Of a stretch of DNA of 64,000 bases, positions 15,600-24,800 are shown in pieces (position 1 is the stretch's first letter; the number at the start of each line of letters is the position of its first letter). A model generated the notes under the pieces. It was not told the DNA's origin and did no database searches. It saw nothing but the letters and a program-made list of their open reading frames with translations. The translations under genes were made by a program, and so were the position numbers. Origin of the DNA: Sutterella sp. (GTDB lineage: Bacteria > Pseudomonadota > Gammaproteobacteria > Burkholderiales > Burkholderiaceae_F); contig JAHHRF010000004.1 of the NCBI GenBank assembly GCA_020025955.1, forward strand, positions 13,129-77,128, in the 5' to 3' direction.

Positions 15600-16931
15600 A
15601 TGGAAGAAAGTCAACAAGTCGAATTTAAACGAGAGTACACAGAGGACATTAAGCGTACCGTTATTGCGTTTGCTAATGGTATCGGGGGCAAGATTTATAT
15701 CGGCATCAATGACGACGGCTCGGTCCGAGGCGTGGAAGACGTTGATGAAGTGACAACGCAAGTGATGAACAATCTTCGCGATGCGATTCGCCCCGATGTA
15801 ATGATGTTTGTCGGTATTCGTTCGGAAGTGATGGAAGGCAAGTCCATCCTTTGCCTGACAGTCGAACAGGGCACGGCTCGTCCCTATTACTTGCGCTCTA
15901 AAGGAGTCCGACCTGAAGGCGTCCTGGTGCGACAAGGGGTGGCTACGGTGCATGCGAGTGAAGGGGCGATTATCGCCATGATTAAAGAGACCACTGGCGA
16001 CAGTTTTGAAAACAACCGTGCACGTAATCAGCAACTCACTTTTGATGTGGCCACTTCCGTCTTTGATAAAGCGGGCATTCTTTTTGAAGAAGCTCAAAAG
16101 AAAACGTTAGGGTTGATTGGAAGCGATGGAACGTATACGAATTTGGCGTTATTGCTTTCTGATCAATGCGAGCACACGATTAAAGTGGCGCGTTTTCGTG
16201 GGAATAAGAAAACGGAAATACGAGCTCGCAAGGAGTTTGGCGGGTCACTCTTTGCCCAAATGATGGGAGTTAAAGAATTCATTGATGAATACAACTACGT
16301 CGGCTCGAAGATTGGGGAACTGCGTCGCGTTGATCAATATGACTATCCGATAGATGCCATTCGTGAAGCCTTACTCAATGCGATTGTTCATCGTGAATAT
16401 GGGCTGACGGGGTCAACCTTGGTTAGCCTCTACGATGACCGACTTGAAATCATTACCTTAGGGGGTTTGGTTAATTCGATCTCGTTTGAAGAGATTTTGC
16501 TCGGGGTGTCATTGACGCGTAATCCCAAATTAGCCAAGGTGTTTTATCGAGTGGGCTTGGTTGAGGCGTATGGCATTGGGTTACGACGAATCTTTGATGA
16601 TTATTCGGACCATACTGTAGAGCCCAAGCTTGACGTCACGCCCAATGCCTTTAAAATCACGCTCCCCAATGTGAATTATCAAGAGCCTGTTGAAATCGAT
16701 GACTTCTTAGCGACGAGTCGAGTTGATTGGATGGGATCCGCGGTGACTGACCCGCGTAAGCTCAAGGTCTTGGAACTCCTCAAGGCAAAGGGGCGCATCG
16801 TGCGTCCTGATGTGGATGAGTTGCTACACATCAGTCAGAGTGCCTCGAGCACTTTGATTCGAGAAATGCTCTCGGCTGGGTACATCCGCAAAGCGGGCTC
16901 AGGTCGCCTCGTGCATTACGTACTGGCCTAA
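15600..16931 (+). CDS. AlbA_2 (Schlafen-type) domain protein with HATPase-like and winged-helix domains, putative transcriptional regulator
   Basis: The product has 443 residues, with the start at ATG 15600 (MEESQQVEFKREY). Residues 1 to about 120 are an AlbA_2 DNA-binding domain, with the typical VEFKREY opening and the FANGIGGKIYIGINDDGSV core. A GHKL-like ATPase domain follows around 255-350 (IREALLNAIVHREYG, DDRLEI). The C-terminal part from about 385 is a winged helix (KVLELLKAKGRIVRPDV, HISQSASSTLIREM). Such proteins are often annotated as RecG-like helicases by mistake; they have no helicase motifs. The gene is monocistronic, with a promoter-overlapping dyad upstream and a bidirectional terminator downstream. 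Its lower GC third positions and ATT/GAT-rich codons differ from its neighbours, which fits horizontal acquisition. Confidence 0.8.
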   Translation: MEESQQVEFKREYTEDIKRTVIAFANGIGGKIYIGINDDGSVRGVEDVDEVTTQVMNNLRDAIRPDVMMFVGIRSEVMEGKSILCLTVEQGTARPYYLRSKGVRPEGVLVRQGVATVHASEGAIIAMIKETTGDSFENNRARNQQLTFDVATSVFDKAGILFEEAQKKTLGLIGSDGTYTNLALLLSDQCEHTIKVARFRGNKKTEIRARKEFGGSLFAQMMGVKEFIDEYNYVGSKIGELRRVDQYDYPIDAIREALLNAIVHREYGLTGSTLVSLYDDRLEIITLGGLVNSISFEEILLGVSLTRNPKLAKVFYRVGLVEAYGIGLRRIFDDYSDHTVEPKLDVTPNAFKITLPNVNYQEPVEIDDFLATSRVDWMGSAVTDPRKLKVLELLKAKGRIVRPDVDELLHISQSASSTLIREMLSAGYIRKAGSGRLVHYVLA

Positions 16932-16941
16932 CAAAAGCAAA

Positions 16942-16972
16942 GAGCCTAGCGCTTACTTAAAGCGTTAGGCTC
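16942..16972. terminator. Bidirectional terminator between the AlbA regulator and tmRNA
   Basis: GAGCCTAGCGCTT pairs with AAGCGTTAGGCTC with one G-T pair. On the minus strand it is followed by TTTGCTTTTG, serving tmRNA; on the plus strand only a short T run follows. Confidence 0.75.
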
Positions 16973-16979
16973 TTAAACT

Positions 16980-17329
16980 TGGTGGAGGCGGCGGGAGTTG
17001 AACCCGCGTCCGAAAACCTTTTTCTGTCGGATCTACATGTGTAGCTGATTCATTTAGATCTTATTGTGGACCCTGCCAGTCAGCAGGCCGGTACACAACC
17101 AGTCTTCTAAATTTCGGAATATCGCCAAAGACACTCGATAAACCTAGTCGCTGTTAAATAATACTGCGGTCCGAACCAGTGACCAATCGGGGCAGTATCC
17201 CGCTAATTAAGCAGCGAGAGCGAAACGCTTGTTGTTGGCGTTTATAAGTTTGCTGTTTATTTACGAGGTGACAGCACCTCGACATGCACCGTACAGCGTC
17301 CGTGTCCCCGTCGAAACCAAGGCGCCCCC
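16980..17329 (-). ncRNA. ssrA: Transfer-messenger RNA (tmRNA)
   Basis: This 350-nt RNA has a genomically encoded CCA at its 3' end (16980). The tRNA-like half is visible: the 5' end GGGGGCG pairs with CGCCTCC before ACCA, and the T-arm reads GGGTTCAACTCCC. The 5' region has the conserved GTTTCGACGGGG. The tag reading frame, starting at the GCC resume codon at 17239 and ending with TAA at 17207, encodes ANNKRFALAA, with the ALAA end recognised by ClpXP and related proteases. tmRNA rescues ribosomes stalled on broken messages, together with SmpB. Confidence 0.96.
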
Positions 17330-17348
17330 GAAATCTGTAGGATTTTTT

Positions 17349-17354
17349 ATTATA
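17349..17354 (-). promoter_or_regulatory. -10 box of the tmRNA gene
   Basis: A perfect TATAAT is read on the minus strand. Transcription from it would begin about 12 bases before the mature 5' end, consistent with 5' trimming by RNase P. No clear -35 box is visible. Confidence 0.5.
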
Positions 17355-17379
17355 CCTGAAGCGACCGGCTTTGGAAAAT

Positions 17380-18042
17380 TTAGCCTTGAAAGGACCGTAC
17401 CCAGACTAAAACGTCCTCGGGCGTGAGCGAAATATGGTCACTGTGGCAGTCTTCCAACGCGATGGGGCAATACCCCCAGCCCACCACCGTGGCGGGCATG
17501 CCAGCGTTTTTCGCAGCTACCATGTCGCGTAAATCGTCCCCCGCGTAGAGCGTACGTTGGGGGTCAACGTCTAAGCGTCGAGCGGCTTCCAAGAGCCCTG
17601 CGGGGTCAGGCTTCATGGCGGAGCCCTCACTATCTGACCCAATCACCACCTCAAAGAAGTCTCCGAGCCCCATCCCGTTGACGACATCGATGGCAAAGCG
17701 CTCGTACTTATTGGTCATGACCCCTAAGCGAACACCGGACTCTTTTAAGGCCGTCAAAAGGGGAACGATGCCAGGGTAGACGGTGGTATCACGCGTGGGA
17801 TACGCACTGTACTCCTCTAAAAACGCGGCACGAAGGCGCTCGTAATCGGCGTCGCCTGGGTGCTGGTCAAAGGCTTTCCCAACGAGCCCAGGGGCGCCTT
17901 TCCCCGCATAGGGGGCAAGAAGCTGGGTGTCTAAGGGCTCGAGCCCCTCACGCTCACGAACGCGATTGATAGCGCCCACCAAATCGGGGGCGGAGTCAAC
18001 GAGCGTACCATCCAGGTCAAAAAGGAAAGCAAGAGGCGTCAT
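17380..18042 (-). CDS. gph: HAD-family phosphatase, phosphoglycolate phosphatase type
   Basis: This 220-residue protein has the HAD motifs FDLDGTLVDS at residues 8-17 (catalytic Asp9 and Asp11), VMTNK in the middle, a Lys in MKPDP, and GDDLRDMVAAKNAG. The cap domain after motif I is of the Gph type. Gph removes 2-phosphoglycolate arising from DNA repair. Substrate choice within this family is hard to read from sequence, so related sugar-phosphate or pyrophosphatase activities are possible. The gene ends 50 bases from the tmRNA gene and may be partly read through into it. Confidence 0.8.
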   Translation of the reverse strand: MTPLAFLFDLDGTLVDSAPDLVGAINRVREREGLEPLDTQLLAPYAGKGAPGLVGKAFDQHPGDADYERLRAAFLEEYSAYPTRDTTVYPGIVPLLTALKESGVRLGVMTNKYERFAIDVVNGMGLGDFFEVVIGSDSEGSAMKPDPAGLLEAARRLDVDPQRTLYAGDDLRDMVAAKNAGMPATVVGWGYCPIALEDCHSDHISLTPEDVLVWVRSFQG

Positions 18043-18108
18043 GAGAGGGACCTTGAAAAAGGGTAAAGAGGAGGGCTAGTGCAAAGGATAACAAAAGCAC
18101 CCAAGACA

Positions 18109-18147
18109 AAAGAAAACCCCCGAAGAATCGAGATCCTTTCGGGGGTT
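18109..18147 (-). terminator. Intrinsic terminator of the OmpA-domain gene
   Basis: AACCCCCGAA and TTCGGGGGTT pair across an 11- to 13-base loop. On the minus strand TTTCTTTTG follows. Confidence 0.85.
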
Positions 18148-18194
18148 GGCTAATTGAGAGAGGCGCCCAAAAGAAGGGGCACCGTCATCAACAA

Positions 18195-18845
18195 TTAGTT
18201 GCTACGCGTACCGACGACTTCGACGACAGCGCGACGGTTCGGAGCCAAGCACTTGACGAGGTCAGCCTTGGAAGCGATTTCCGTGCCCTTGGCAGGGTTC
18301 GGGCAGCTAACGACCGGTTCGGCCTTGCCCTTGCCTTCAACAGCGATCACGCCAGCGGGAACACCCTTGCTTTCGAGGTAAGCGGCAACAGCCTGAGCAC
18401 GCTTAACGGAGAGCTTCTGGTTGAAAGCGTCGGAACCGATGCGGTCGGTGTAACCGGTAGCCATGAAGACTTCGATCTGAACACCAGCGAGCTGGCTGAC
18501 GAGGTCGTCAAGGATGTACATGGCTTCAGGACGGAGGTCAGCCTTGCCGAAAGCGAAGAGCGTATCGGTAGCCAAGGTCACCTTTTCGGCAACAGCCACA
18601 ACGGGAGCCGGAGCGGAGCAAACAGCCTTGTCGAGGATGTCAGCGTCGCAAGCGCAACCGTCGCCGTTCAAGCCAGCGGCTTCAGCGAGGGCGGGCGTCC
18701 AGGAACCGGTGCGCCAGCAGAGACCGAAGTTGCTCTTCACAACCTGACCGTCACGGGAGTGAACGTAGGGGGTGTCAGCAGCGAAAGCAGAGCTAGCGAC
18801 TAACGTGGCAGCGACGAGGCCGCAGATCTTCAAAGAAGTTTTCAT
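18195..18845 (-). CDS. OmpA-family outer-membrane protein, peptidoglycan-binding
   Basis: This 216-residue protein starts at ATG 18845, with GAGGA ten bases upstream, and has a Sec signal peptide of about 22 residues ending SSAFA. The N-terminal part (SNFGLCWRTGSWTPA, then several Cys) is the short module seen in betaproteobacterial OmpA proteins in place of a full beta-barrel. From about residue 95 the OmpA C-terminal domain follows (FAFGKADLRPEA, TGYTDRIGSDAFNQKLSVKRAQAV, NRRAVVEVVG), which binds peptidoglycan through Asp and Arg. Codon use is strongly biased to GCC, AAG, TTC and GTC, indicating high expression. It probably anchors the outer membrane to the cell wall. Confidence 0.9.
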   Translation of the reverse strand: MKTSLKICGLVAATLVASSAFAADTPYVHSRDGQVVKSNFGLCWRTGSWTPALAEAAGLNGDGCACDADILDKAVCSAPAPVVAVAEKVTLATDTLFAFGKADLRPEAMYILDDLVSQLAGVQIEVFMATGYTDRIGSDAFNQKLSVKRAQAVAAYLESKGVPAGVIAVEGKGKAEPVVSCPNPAKGTEIASKADLVKCLAPNRRAVVEVVGTRSN

Positions 18846-19454
18846 TTTGTTGTAGTCCTCAAAAAGTTCGTAAAACTTGAACAGGCCAGCAAGTTTATCC
18901 ATGGCCTATGTTTTGTCTGTTCCCAATTGAGATCAACACGTCACTGAACGGGCCGAGCGGCTGGGGGCAAACCAAGTTTGTAAGTGAGACAAAACATGGG
19001 ATAAGAACTTTTCTTTCCCACGGTCATCCTCATTGTGGCAGAAAGCACTAAGGCTTTCCACTAGAGGGGCTAAGGATACTCGATTTTTCAGTGAGTTGCC
19101 TTGTTTTTTGCTAAGGGCAATCAACTAGATGAGACGAGGGAATTCAATTTATTCCCTATTACTCATAGGGTTAGCCCTGTTGCCCTAGTGCAACATATTG
19201 GGCAGGGCTAAGTGGGATTTTGTGTGGTACTCGAGGGATTTAACCTTTTTCACGATTGGACAAAAATGGGGGGAAAGTCCCCCCTCAAGAAGTGGTAAAA
19301 TTGACAGGTTAAAGCGCGGGTTTTTACGCCCGCTGAGTTGACTGATTTTCAGAACATTGAGTCAAAGCCATCCAGTCCCTAAGCGTGGGACCCTGAGGAG
19401 AAGCTATGTTTCCCTCACGAATGCGATGCGCCTTTGAGCAACAAGGAACCATTC
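18846..19454. other. Long divergent intergenic region between the OmpA-domain gene and gyrA, with hairpins
   Basis: I see no gene in this stretch. It contains two directly adjacent perfect hairpins: CCCTAT/ATAGGG at 19154-19170 and TTAGCCCTG/CAGGGCTAA at 19171-19211. Further on is a G6-AAAGT-C6 hairpin at 19268-19284. A TTGACA near 19301 could be a gyrA -35 box, but its -10 is poor. Confidence 0.5.
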
Positions 19455-22196
19455 ATGGACGACAAAGAGATGAAGGACGGAATCCAAGAGGGCACGCCCT
19501 CGGACGAGGCCGTTACTGAGGAGACGACGGCAGTCGCTGGGACGGAGTCGCCGTTGGCGATCGCTCAGGAATTGCTGCCGGTATCGCTCGAAACCGAAAT
19601 GAAGCGCTCTTACCTGGATTACGCCATGAGCGTGATCGTGGGTCGTGCGCTCCCCGACGTGCGTGACGGCTTGAAACCGGTGCACCGTCGCGTACTCTTT
19701 GCCATGCATGAGTTGCGTAATACGCATAACAACCCCACCAAGAAGTCCGCCCGTATTGTCGGGGACGTGATCGGTAAGTTGCATCCGCATGGCGACAGCG
19801 CGGCCTATATGACCATGGTGCGTATGGCCCAGCACTTCTCGCTTCGTTACCCCTTGATTTACGGTCAGGGGAACTTCGGTTCCATCGACGGGGATAGCCC
19901 TGCAGCGATGCGTTATACCGAAGTGCGCTTAGAGAAGATTGCCGGTGAAGCCTTAGCCGACCTCCGTGAAGAGACGGTGGACTTTGTGCCCAACTACGAC
20001 AACACGGAAATGGAACCCGTGGTGTTGCCGACGCGCTTGCCGATGTTGCTTATCAACGGCTCCTCCGGGATTGCCGTGGGGATGGCAACGAACATTCCGC
20101 CTCATAACCTGACGGAAACGATTAACGCGTGTTTGCACCAGTTGCGTAACCCCGATTGCTCCATCGAAGAGTTGATTGAACTCATGCCCGCGCCGGACTT
20201 CCCCACGGGCGGGATCATCTTTGGTCTCTCCGACGTGCACCAGGGCTATCGCACGGGGCGTGGCCGCGTGGTGATGCGTGCGCGCACCCATATTGAAGAG
20301 ATTGAAGGCTCGCGTGACCGTAGCCGTATCGTGGTCGATGAGATCCCGTACATGGTCAACAAGAGCGTCATGTATGAGCGTATGCATGAGCTCATGCGTG
20401 AAAAGAAGATCGAAGGCATTTCGGAAATGCGCGACGAATCGTCGGAAAACATCCGAATCTGTATCGATTTGAAGTCGGGCGTGATGCCGGAAGTCGTCTT
20501 GAATAACTTCTTCAAGATGACCCAGATGCAAGAGAGCTTCGGCATGAACATGGTGGCCCTCGTCGATGGCCAGCCGACGCTTTTGAACTTGAAGGAAATG
20601 CTCCTTCACTTCATCTCGCACCGTCGTGAAGTGGTTACCCGCCGTACGGTCTTCCGTTTAGGTCGCTTCCGTAACCAGGGTCACTTGTTGGAAGGTCAGT
20701 CCGTGGCGCTCTCCAACTTGGACGAATTCATTCGCATCATCCGTGGGGCTGCCACCCCGGAAGAAGCCGGTAACGCCCTTTACGCGCGTGGCTGGCCCAT
20801 GCAGTTGGCGGAAGAATTGGCCAACCGTAGCCTCTCGGAAAAGCGTAAGTTCTATCCCGAAACCATGGATTTAACCCGTGGGCTTCGTGAGGATGGGCTC
20901 TATTACTTGACGCGCGCTCAGGTCGACAACATTCTCGCCATGAGCTTACGTCGCTTAACCAACCTCGAACAGGATAAGGTTCGCACCGACTACCGTGCCG
21001 CCTTAGCCGACATCGCAGAATGCTTGGATATTTTGGCCAAGCCCGAACGCGTTAACGCCATCATCGGGGAAGAATTGGAAGCGATCCGTGACGAGTACGG
21101 TGACGAACGTCGTTCGGACATCGATTTGATGGGCGATCCCAACTTCAATAAGCGTGACTTGATCGCGCGCCGCGATATGGTCGTCACCCTTTCGCGTGGC
21201 GGCTACATCAAGAGCCAAGAATTGGCGGACTACAACGCCCAGACGCGTGGTGGTAAGGGCCGTAAGGTCCAAGAGATGACCAAGGACGATGAGGTGAGCG
21301 AACTCTTTATCGCCAACACCCATGACATCGTGATGTGCTTCTCGACCGCGGGTCGCGTCTATCCGATTGACGTGTTTGATTTGCCTGAAGGGAAGTCCAA
21401 CACCCGAGGGCGTCCCATCGTGAACCTCTTGCCCTTGGAAGAGGGTGAGCAATTGAGCTTCATCTTGCCGGTGGAAAGCCTGGACGACGAAAGCCGTTTC
21501 GTCTTTATGGCGACCGACACCGGGATGGTCAAGAAGACCCCGTTGTCCGCCTTTAAGAATGCCCGCACCAAGGGCGTGATCGCCACCAACTTGGAAGGCG
21601 ACGAACGCTTAGTGGGTGTGGCCATCACGAACGGCAACGACGACGTGATGCTCTTTAGTAATGCCGGCAAGTGTGTCCGCTTTAACGAAAACGACGTGCG
21701 TCCCATGGGCCGTACGGCCCGTGGCGTGATCGGGATGCGCTTAAAGGACGGTCAACAGGTGATGAGCCTCTTGGTGGCGGATGACCCCAAGAAGTTCGTC
21801 TTGACCGCGACCGCCAACGGTTACGGGAAGCGCACCCCGGTGGAAGAATATTCCCTCCATGCCCGTGGCACGATGGGGACGATTTCGATTTCCACGTCGG
21901 AGCGTAATGGCGATGTGGTCTCGGCTGTGCTCACCACCGAAGACGACGACATCATGATGTTGAGCGCGACGGGTAAGGTGGTCCGTACCCACGTGGCTGA
22001 CGTCCAGGTGTATTCGCGCACCGCTCAGGGGGTTCGCTTGATTAACCTTGGAGAGGACGACGTGCTCACCAGTGTGCGTCCGATTCCTTATACGGGTGAA
22101 GCCGATTTGGAAGAAGGCGACGAAGAGGCTGATGAGGTCTTGGACGGCGTAGAAGACGCCCAGACGGCTCCCACGGATGAGACGCCTGACGCCTAA
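19455..22196 (+). CDS. gyrA: DNA gyrase subunit A
   Basis: The product has 913 residues from ATG 19455, which has AAGGAA seven bases upstream; an in-frame TTG at 19434 lacks a ribosome site. GyrA with GyrB introduces negative supercoils. The winged-helix/tower region carries the catalytic Tyr (MRYTEVRL) and the preceding Arg. The quinolone-resistance region reads HPHGDSAAYMTMVRMAQ: the Ser equivalent to E. coli Ser83 is kept, but the residue equivalent to Asp87 is Met (codon 19809-19811). The GyrA box QTRGGKG is in the C-terminal beta-pinwheel, and the protein ends in an acidic tail. A hairpin at 22221 separates it from cmk. Confidence 0.97.
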   Translation: MDDKEMKDGIQEGTPSDEAVTEETTAVAGTESPLAIAQELLPVSLETEMKRSYLDYAMSVIVGRALPDVRDGLKPVHRRVLFAMHELRNTHNNPTKKSARIVGDVIGKLHPHGDSAAYMTMVRMAQHFSLRYPLIYGQGNFGSIDGDSPAAMRYTEVRLEKIAGEALADLREETVDFVPNYDNTEMEPVVLPTRLPMLLINGSSGIAVGMATNIPPHNLTETINACLHQLRNPDCSIEELIELMPAPDFPTGGIIFGLSDVHQGYRTGRGRVVMRARTHIEEIEGSRDRSRIVVDEIPYMVNKSVMYERMHELMREKKIEGISEMRDESSENIRICIDLKSGVMPEVVLNNFFKMTQMQESFGMNMVALVDGQPTLLNLKEMLLHFISHRREVVTRRTVFRLGRFRNQGHLLEGQSVALSNLDEFIRIIRGAATPEEAGNALYARGWPMQLAEELANRSLSEKRKFYPETMDLTRGLREDGLYYLTRAQVDNILAMSLRRLTNLEQDKVRTDYRAALADIAECLDILAKPERVNAIIGEELEAIRDEYGDERRSDIDLMGDPNFNKRDLIARRDMVVTLSRGGYIKSQELADYNAQTRGGKGRKVQEMTKDDEVSELFIANTHDIVMCFSTAGRVYPIDVFDLPEGKSNTRGRPIVNLLPLEEGEQLSFILPVESLDDESRFVFMATDTGMVKKTPLSAFKNARTKGVIATNLEGDERLVGVAITNGNDDVMLFSNAGKCVRFNENDVRPMGRTARGVIGMRLKDGQQVMSLLVADDPKKFVLTATANGYGKRTPVEEYSLHARGTMGTISISTSERNGDVVSAVLTTEDDDIMMLSATGKVVRTHVADVQVYSRTAQGVRLINLGEDDVLTSVRPIPYTGEADLEEGDEEADEVLDGVEDAQTAPTDETPDA

Positions 22197-22220
22197 TTGA
22201 GGCAAACCAACGAAGAAGGG

Positions 22221-22249
22221 GAAGTGGGCTCAAAAACAGAGCCCACTTC
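22221..22249 (+). terminator. Hairpin behind gyrA
   Basis: GAAGTGGGCTC and GAGCCCACTTC form a perfect 11-bp stem, but no T run follows, so termination may be partial or Rho-dependent. Confidence 0.5.
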
Positions 22250-22316
22250 GCTTATGGAGTAAGGGGAACGTCCCCGCTCATGTTTAACGTTTTATAGAAG
22301 TAAAGAGACGATCGTT

Positions 22317-22976
22317 ATGACGCAAACCGTACCGGTAATCACCTTGGATGGACCTGCTGCCAGTGGCAAGGGCACGATTGCGGAGTTGGTGGCCGATGCG
22401 TTGGGCTTTCACTATTTGGATAGTGGGGCGCTCTACCGCATTGCGACCTTAGCCGCGTTAAAGGCGGGGGTCGACTTGGAGGATGCCGAGGGCTTAACGC
22501 GCATCGCCCAGACGATTGAACCCGTCTTTGAAAAAGGGGAAATCCTTTTAGCGGGCGACGTGATCACGGACGCGATTCGTGCTAACGACGTGAGCGTGGC
22601 GACGAGCCGTGTGGCGGCGGTCCCAGGCGTACGTGAAGCCCTTTTCCAGTTGCAGCGCCGTTTTGCCAAAGCCCCGGGGCTGGTGGCGGACGGTCGCGAC
22701 ATGGGGACGGTAGTGTTTCCTGAAGCCCCGCTCAAAATCTTTATGACGGCTGACGTTGAAGTGCGCGCCAAGCGCCGCTATGACCAGCTCGTTAAAAAGG
22801 GCGTGAAGGCGGAACTCGCGCAAATTGAAAAAGAACTCCGAGAGCGTGACCAACGCGATCAGAATCGCGCCACGGCGCCCTTAAAAGCGGCCCCTGACGC
22901 TCATCTTTTAGACACCACGCACATGGGGATTGAGGACGTTGTAAAAAATGTTCTGAAATGGTGGAACGCCATTTGA
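22317..22976 (+). CDS. cmk: Cytidylate kinase
   Basis: This 219-residue protein phosphorylates CMP and dCMP to the diphosphates with ATP. The P-loop GPAASGKGT is at residues 12-20, followed by the family motif FHYLDSGALYR. DGRDMGTVVFPEAPLK and the lid region RDQRDQNRATAPLK, with its Arg residues, are also present. Length is usual. It lies directly upstream of rpsA, the conserved arrangement in proteobacteria. Confidence 0.96.
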   Translation: MTQTVPVITLDGPAASGKGTIAELVADALGFHYLDSGALYRIATLAALKAGVDLEDAEGLTRIAQTIEPVFEKGEILLAGDVITDAIRANDVSVATSRVAAVPGVREALFQLQRRFAKAPGLVADGRDMGTVVFPEAPLKIFMTADVEVRAKRRYDQLVKKGVKAELAQIEKELRERDQRDQNRATAPLKAAPDAHLLDTTHMGIEDVVKNVLKWWNAI

Positions 22977-23087
22977 TTCTCAAGTAAACTAAGTGTCTGT
23001 TTTTTCGAGCCGTTTCACTCCTCGTGAGGCGGCATTTTCATCAACTCCGCTCAAAGGGTCTCCTGCGAGTGTGTAATTTTTTTCATA

Positions 23088-24779
23088 ATGACCATTGATA
23101 TGAACATGCCTGTATCCTTCGCTGAGCTTTTTGCTGAAAGCCTTAACCAGCAGGAAATGCGTCAGGGTGAAGTGATCACCGCTGAAGTCGTCCGTGTTGA
23201 CTACAACTTCGTCGTCGTGAACGCTGGCCTCAAGTCCGAAGCCTACGTTCCCGTTGAAGAATTCAAGGATGACAACGGTGAAATCTCCGTTCAGCCTGGT
23301 GACTTCGTTTCCGTCGCTATCGAATCCGCGGAAAACGGCTTCGGCGAAACGATTCTTTCCCGCGACAAGGCCAAGCGTCTTGCTGCTTGGATGAATCTTG
23401 AACAGGCTCTCGAATCCGGCGAACTCGTTACCGGTGTGGTGACGGGCAAGGTCAAGGGCGGTCTTACCGTCATGACCAACGGCATCCGTGCCTTCCTCCC
23501 GGGTTCCCTCGTTGACACCCGTCCGGTTAAGGACACGACGCCTTACGAAGGCAAGACCTTCGAATTCAAGGTTATCAAGCTCGACCGTAAGCGCAACAAC
23601 GTTGTCGTTTCCCGTCGTGCTGTTGTCGAAGCCAACATGGGCGAAGAACGCGCCAAGCTTCTTGAAACGCTTCAGGAAGGCGCTATCGTCAAGGGTATCG
23701 TCAAGAACATCACCGACTACGGTGCTTTCGTTGACTTGGGTGGCGTTGACGGCCTCCTCCACATCACCGACTTGGCCTGGCGCCGTGTCCGTCACCCGAG
23801 CGAAGTCGTTCAGGTTGGCGAAGAACTCGAAGCCAAGGTTCTCAAGTTCGATCAGGAAAAGATGCGCGTCAGCCTCGGCCTCAAGCAGCTCGGCGAAGAC
23901 CCCTGGGTTGGTATCGCTCGCCGCTACCCGCAGGGCACCCGTATCTTCGGTAAGGTCACCAACATCACCGACTACGGTGCTTTCGTTGAAGTGGAAGCTG
24001 GTATCGAAGGTCTCGTTCACGTCTCCGAAATGGACTGGACGAACAAGAACGTCGATCCCCGTAAGATCGTTACCCTCGGTGACGAAGTCGAAGTTATGGT
24101 TCTCGACATCGACGAAAACCGTCGTCGTATCTCCTTGGGCATGAAGCAGTGCCGCCCGAATCCGTGGGAAGAGTTCGCTCAGTCCCACAAGAAGGGTGAC
24201 AAGGTTACCGGCCAGATCAAGTCCATCACCGACTTCGGTGTGTTCATTGGCTTGGAAGGCGGTATCGACGGTCTCGTTCACTTGTCCGACCTCTCCTGGA
24301 ACGTTCCGGGTGAAGAAGCTGTCCGCCAGTTCAAGAAGGGTGACGAACTCACCGCTGTTGTGCTTGGCATCGACACCGAACGTGAACGTATCAGCCTCGG
24401 CATCAAGCAGATGGAAGGCGACCCGTTCAACAACTTCGTGAGCACGAATGACCGTGGCACGCTCGTCAAGGGTACGGTTAAGTCCGTTGACGCTAAGGGT
24501 GCTGTGATCGCTCTCGCTGACGACGTCGAAGGCTACTTGCGCGCCAGCGAAATCGCTGCCGAACGCGTTGAAGACGCCACGACCCGTCTCTCCGAAGGCG
24601 ACGAAGTCGAAGCCGTGATCACGAACGTGGATCGTAAGAACCGTAACCTCCAGCTCTCCATTCGTGCTAAGGACGCCGCTGAACAGCGTGAAGCCCTTGA
24701 TAGCTTGAATGCTGACGCCGCTGCCTCCGGTACGACGAACCTCGGTGCTTTGTTGAAGGCTAAGCTCGAACAGAAGTAA
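23088..24779 (+). CDS. rpsA: 30S ribosomal protein S1
   Basis: This 563-residue protein has six S1 RNA-binding repeats, each with the NITDYGAFVDLGG...GLLHITDL type of core; four of these lie clearly between residues 190 and 460. S1 brings mRNAs to the 30S subunit and unfolds them. The start at ATG 23088 has no Shine-Dalgarno sequence, as is usual for rpsA, whose translation is autoregulated by S1. Codon use is extremely biased (GTC, CGT, AAG, CTC, GAA), typical of a very highly expressed gene. It is followed after 21 bases by ihfB. Confidence 0.97.
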   Translation: MTIDMNMPVSFAELFAESLNQQEMRQGEVITAEVVRVDYNFVVVNAGLKSEAYVPVEEFKDDNGEISVQPGDFVSVAIESAENGFGETILSRDKAKRLAAWMNLEQALESGELVTGVVTGKVKGGLTVMTNGIRAFLPGSLVDTRPVKDTTPYEGKTFEFKVIKLDRKRNNVVVSRRAVVEANMGEERAKLLETLQEGAIVKGIVKNITDYGAFVDLGGVDGLLHITDLAWRRVRHPSEVVQVGEELEAKVLKFDQEKMRVSLGLKQLGEDPWVGIARRYPQGTRIFGKVTNITDYGAFVEVEAGIEGLVHVSEMDWTNKNVDPRKIVTLGDEVEVMVLDIDENRRRISLGMKQCRPNPWEEFAQSHKKGDKVTGQIKSITDFGVFIGLEGGIDGLVHLSDLSWNVPGEEAVRQFKKGDELTAVVLGIDTERERISLGIKQMEGDPFNNFVSTNDRGTLVKGTVKSVDAKGAVIALADDVEGYLRASEIAAERVEDATTRLSEGDEVEAVITNVDRKNRNLQLSIRAKDAAEQREALDSLNADAAASGTTNLGALLKAKLEQK

Positions 24780-24800
24780 TTCAACCAACAGGAGAATGCC

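Noticed and set aside
15600..16931. RecG-like ATP-dependent helicase
   Set aside because: There are no helicase motifs; the domains are AlbA_2, a GHKL-like region and a winged helix. The helicase name is a common misannotation of this family.
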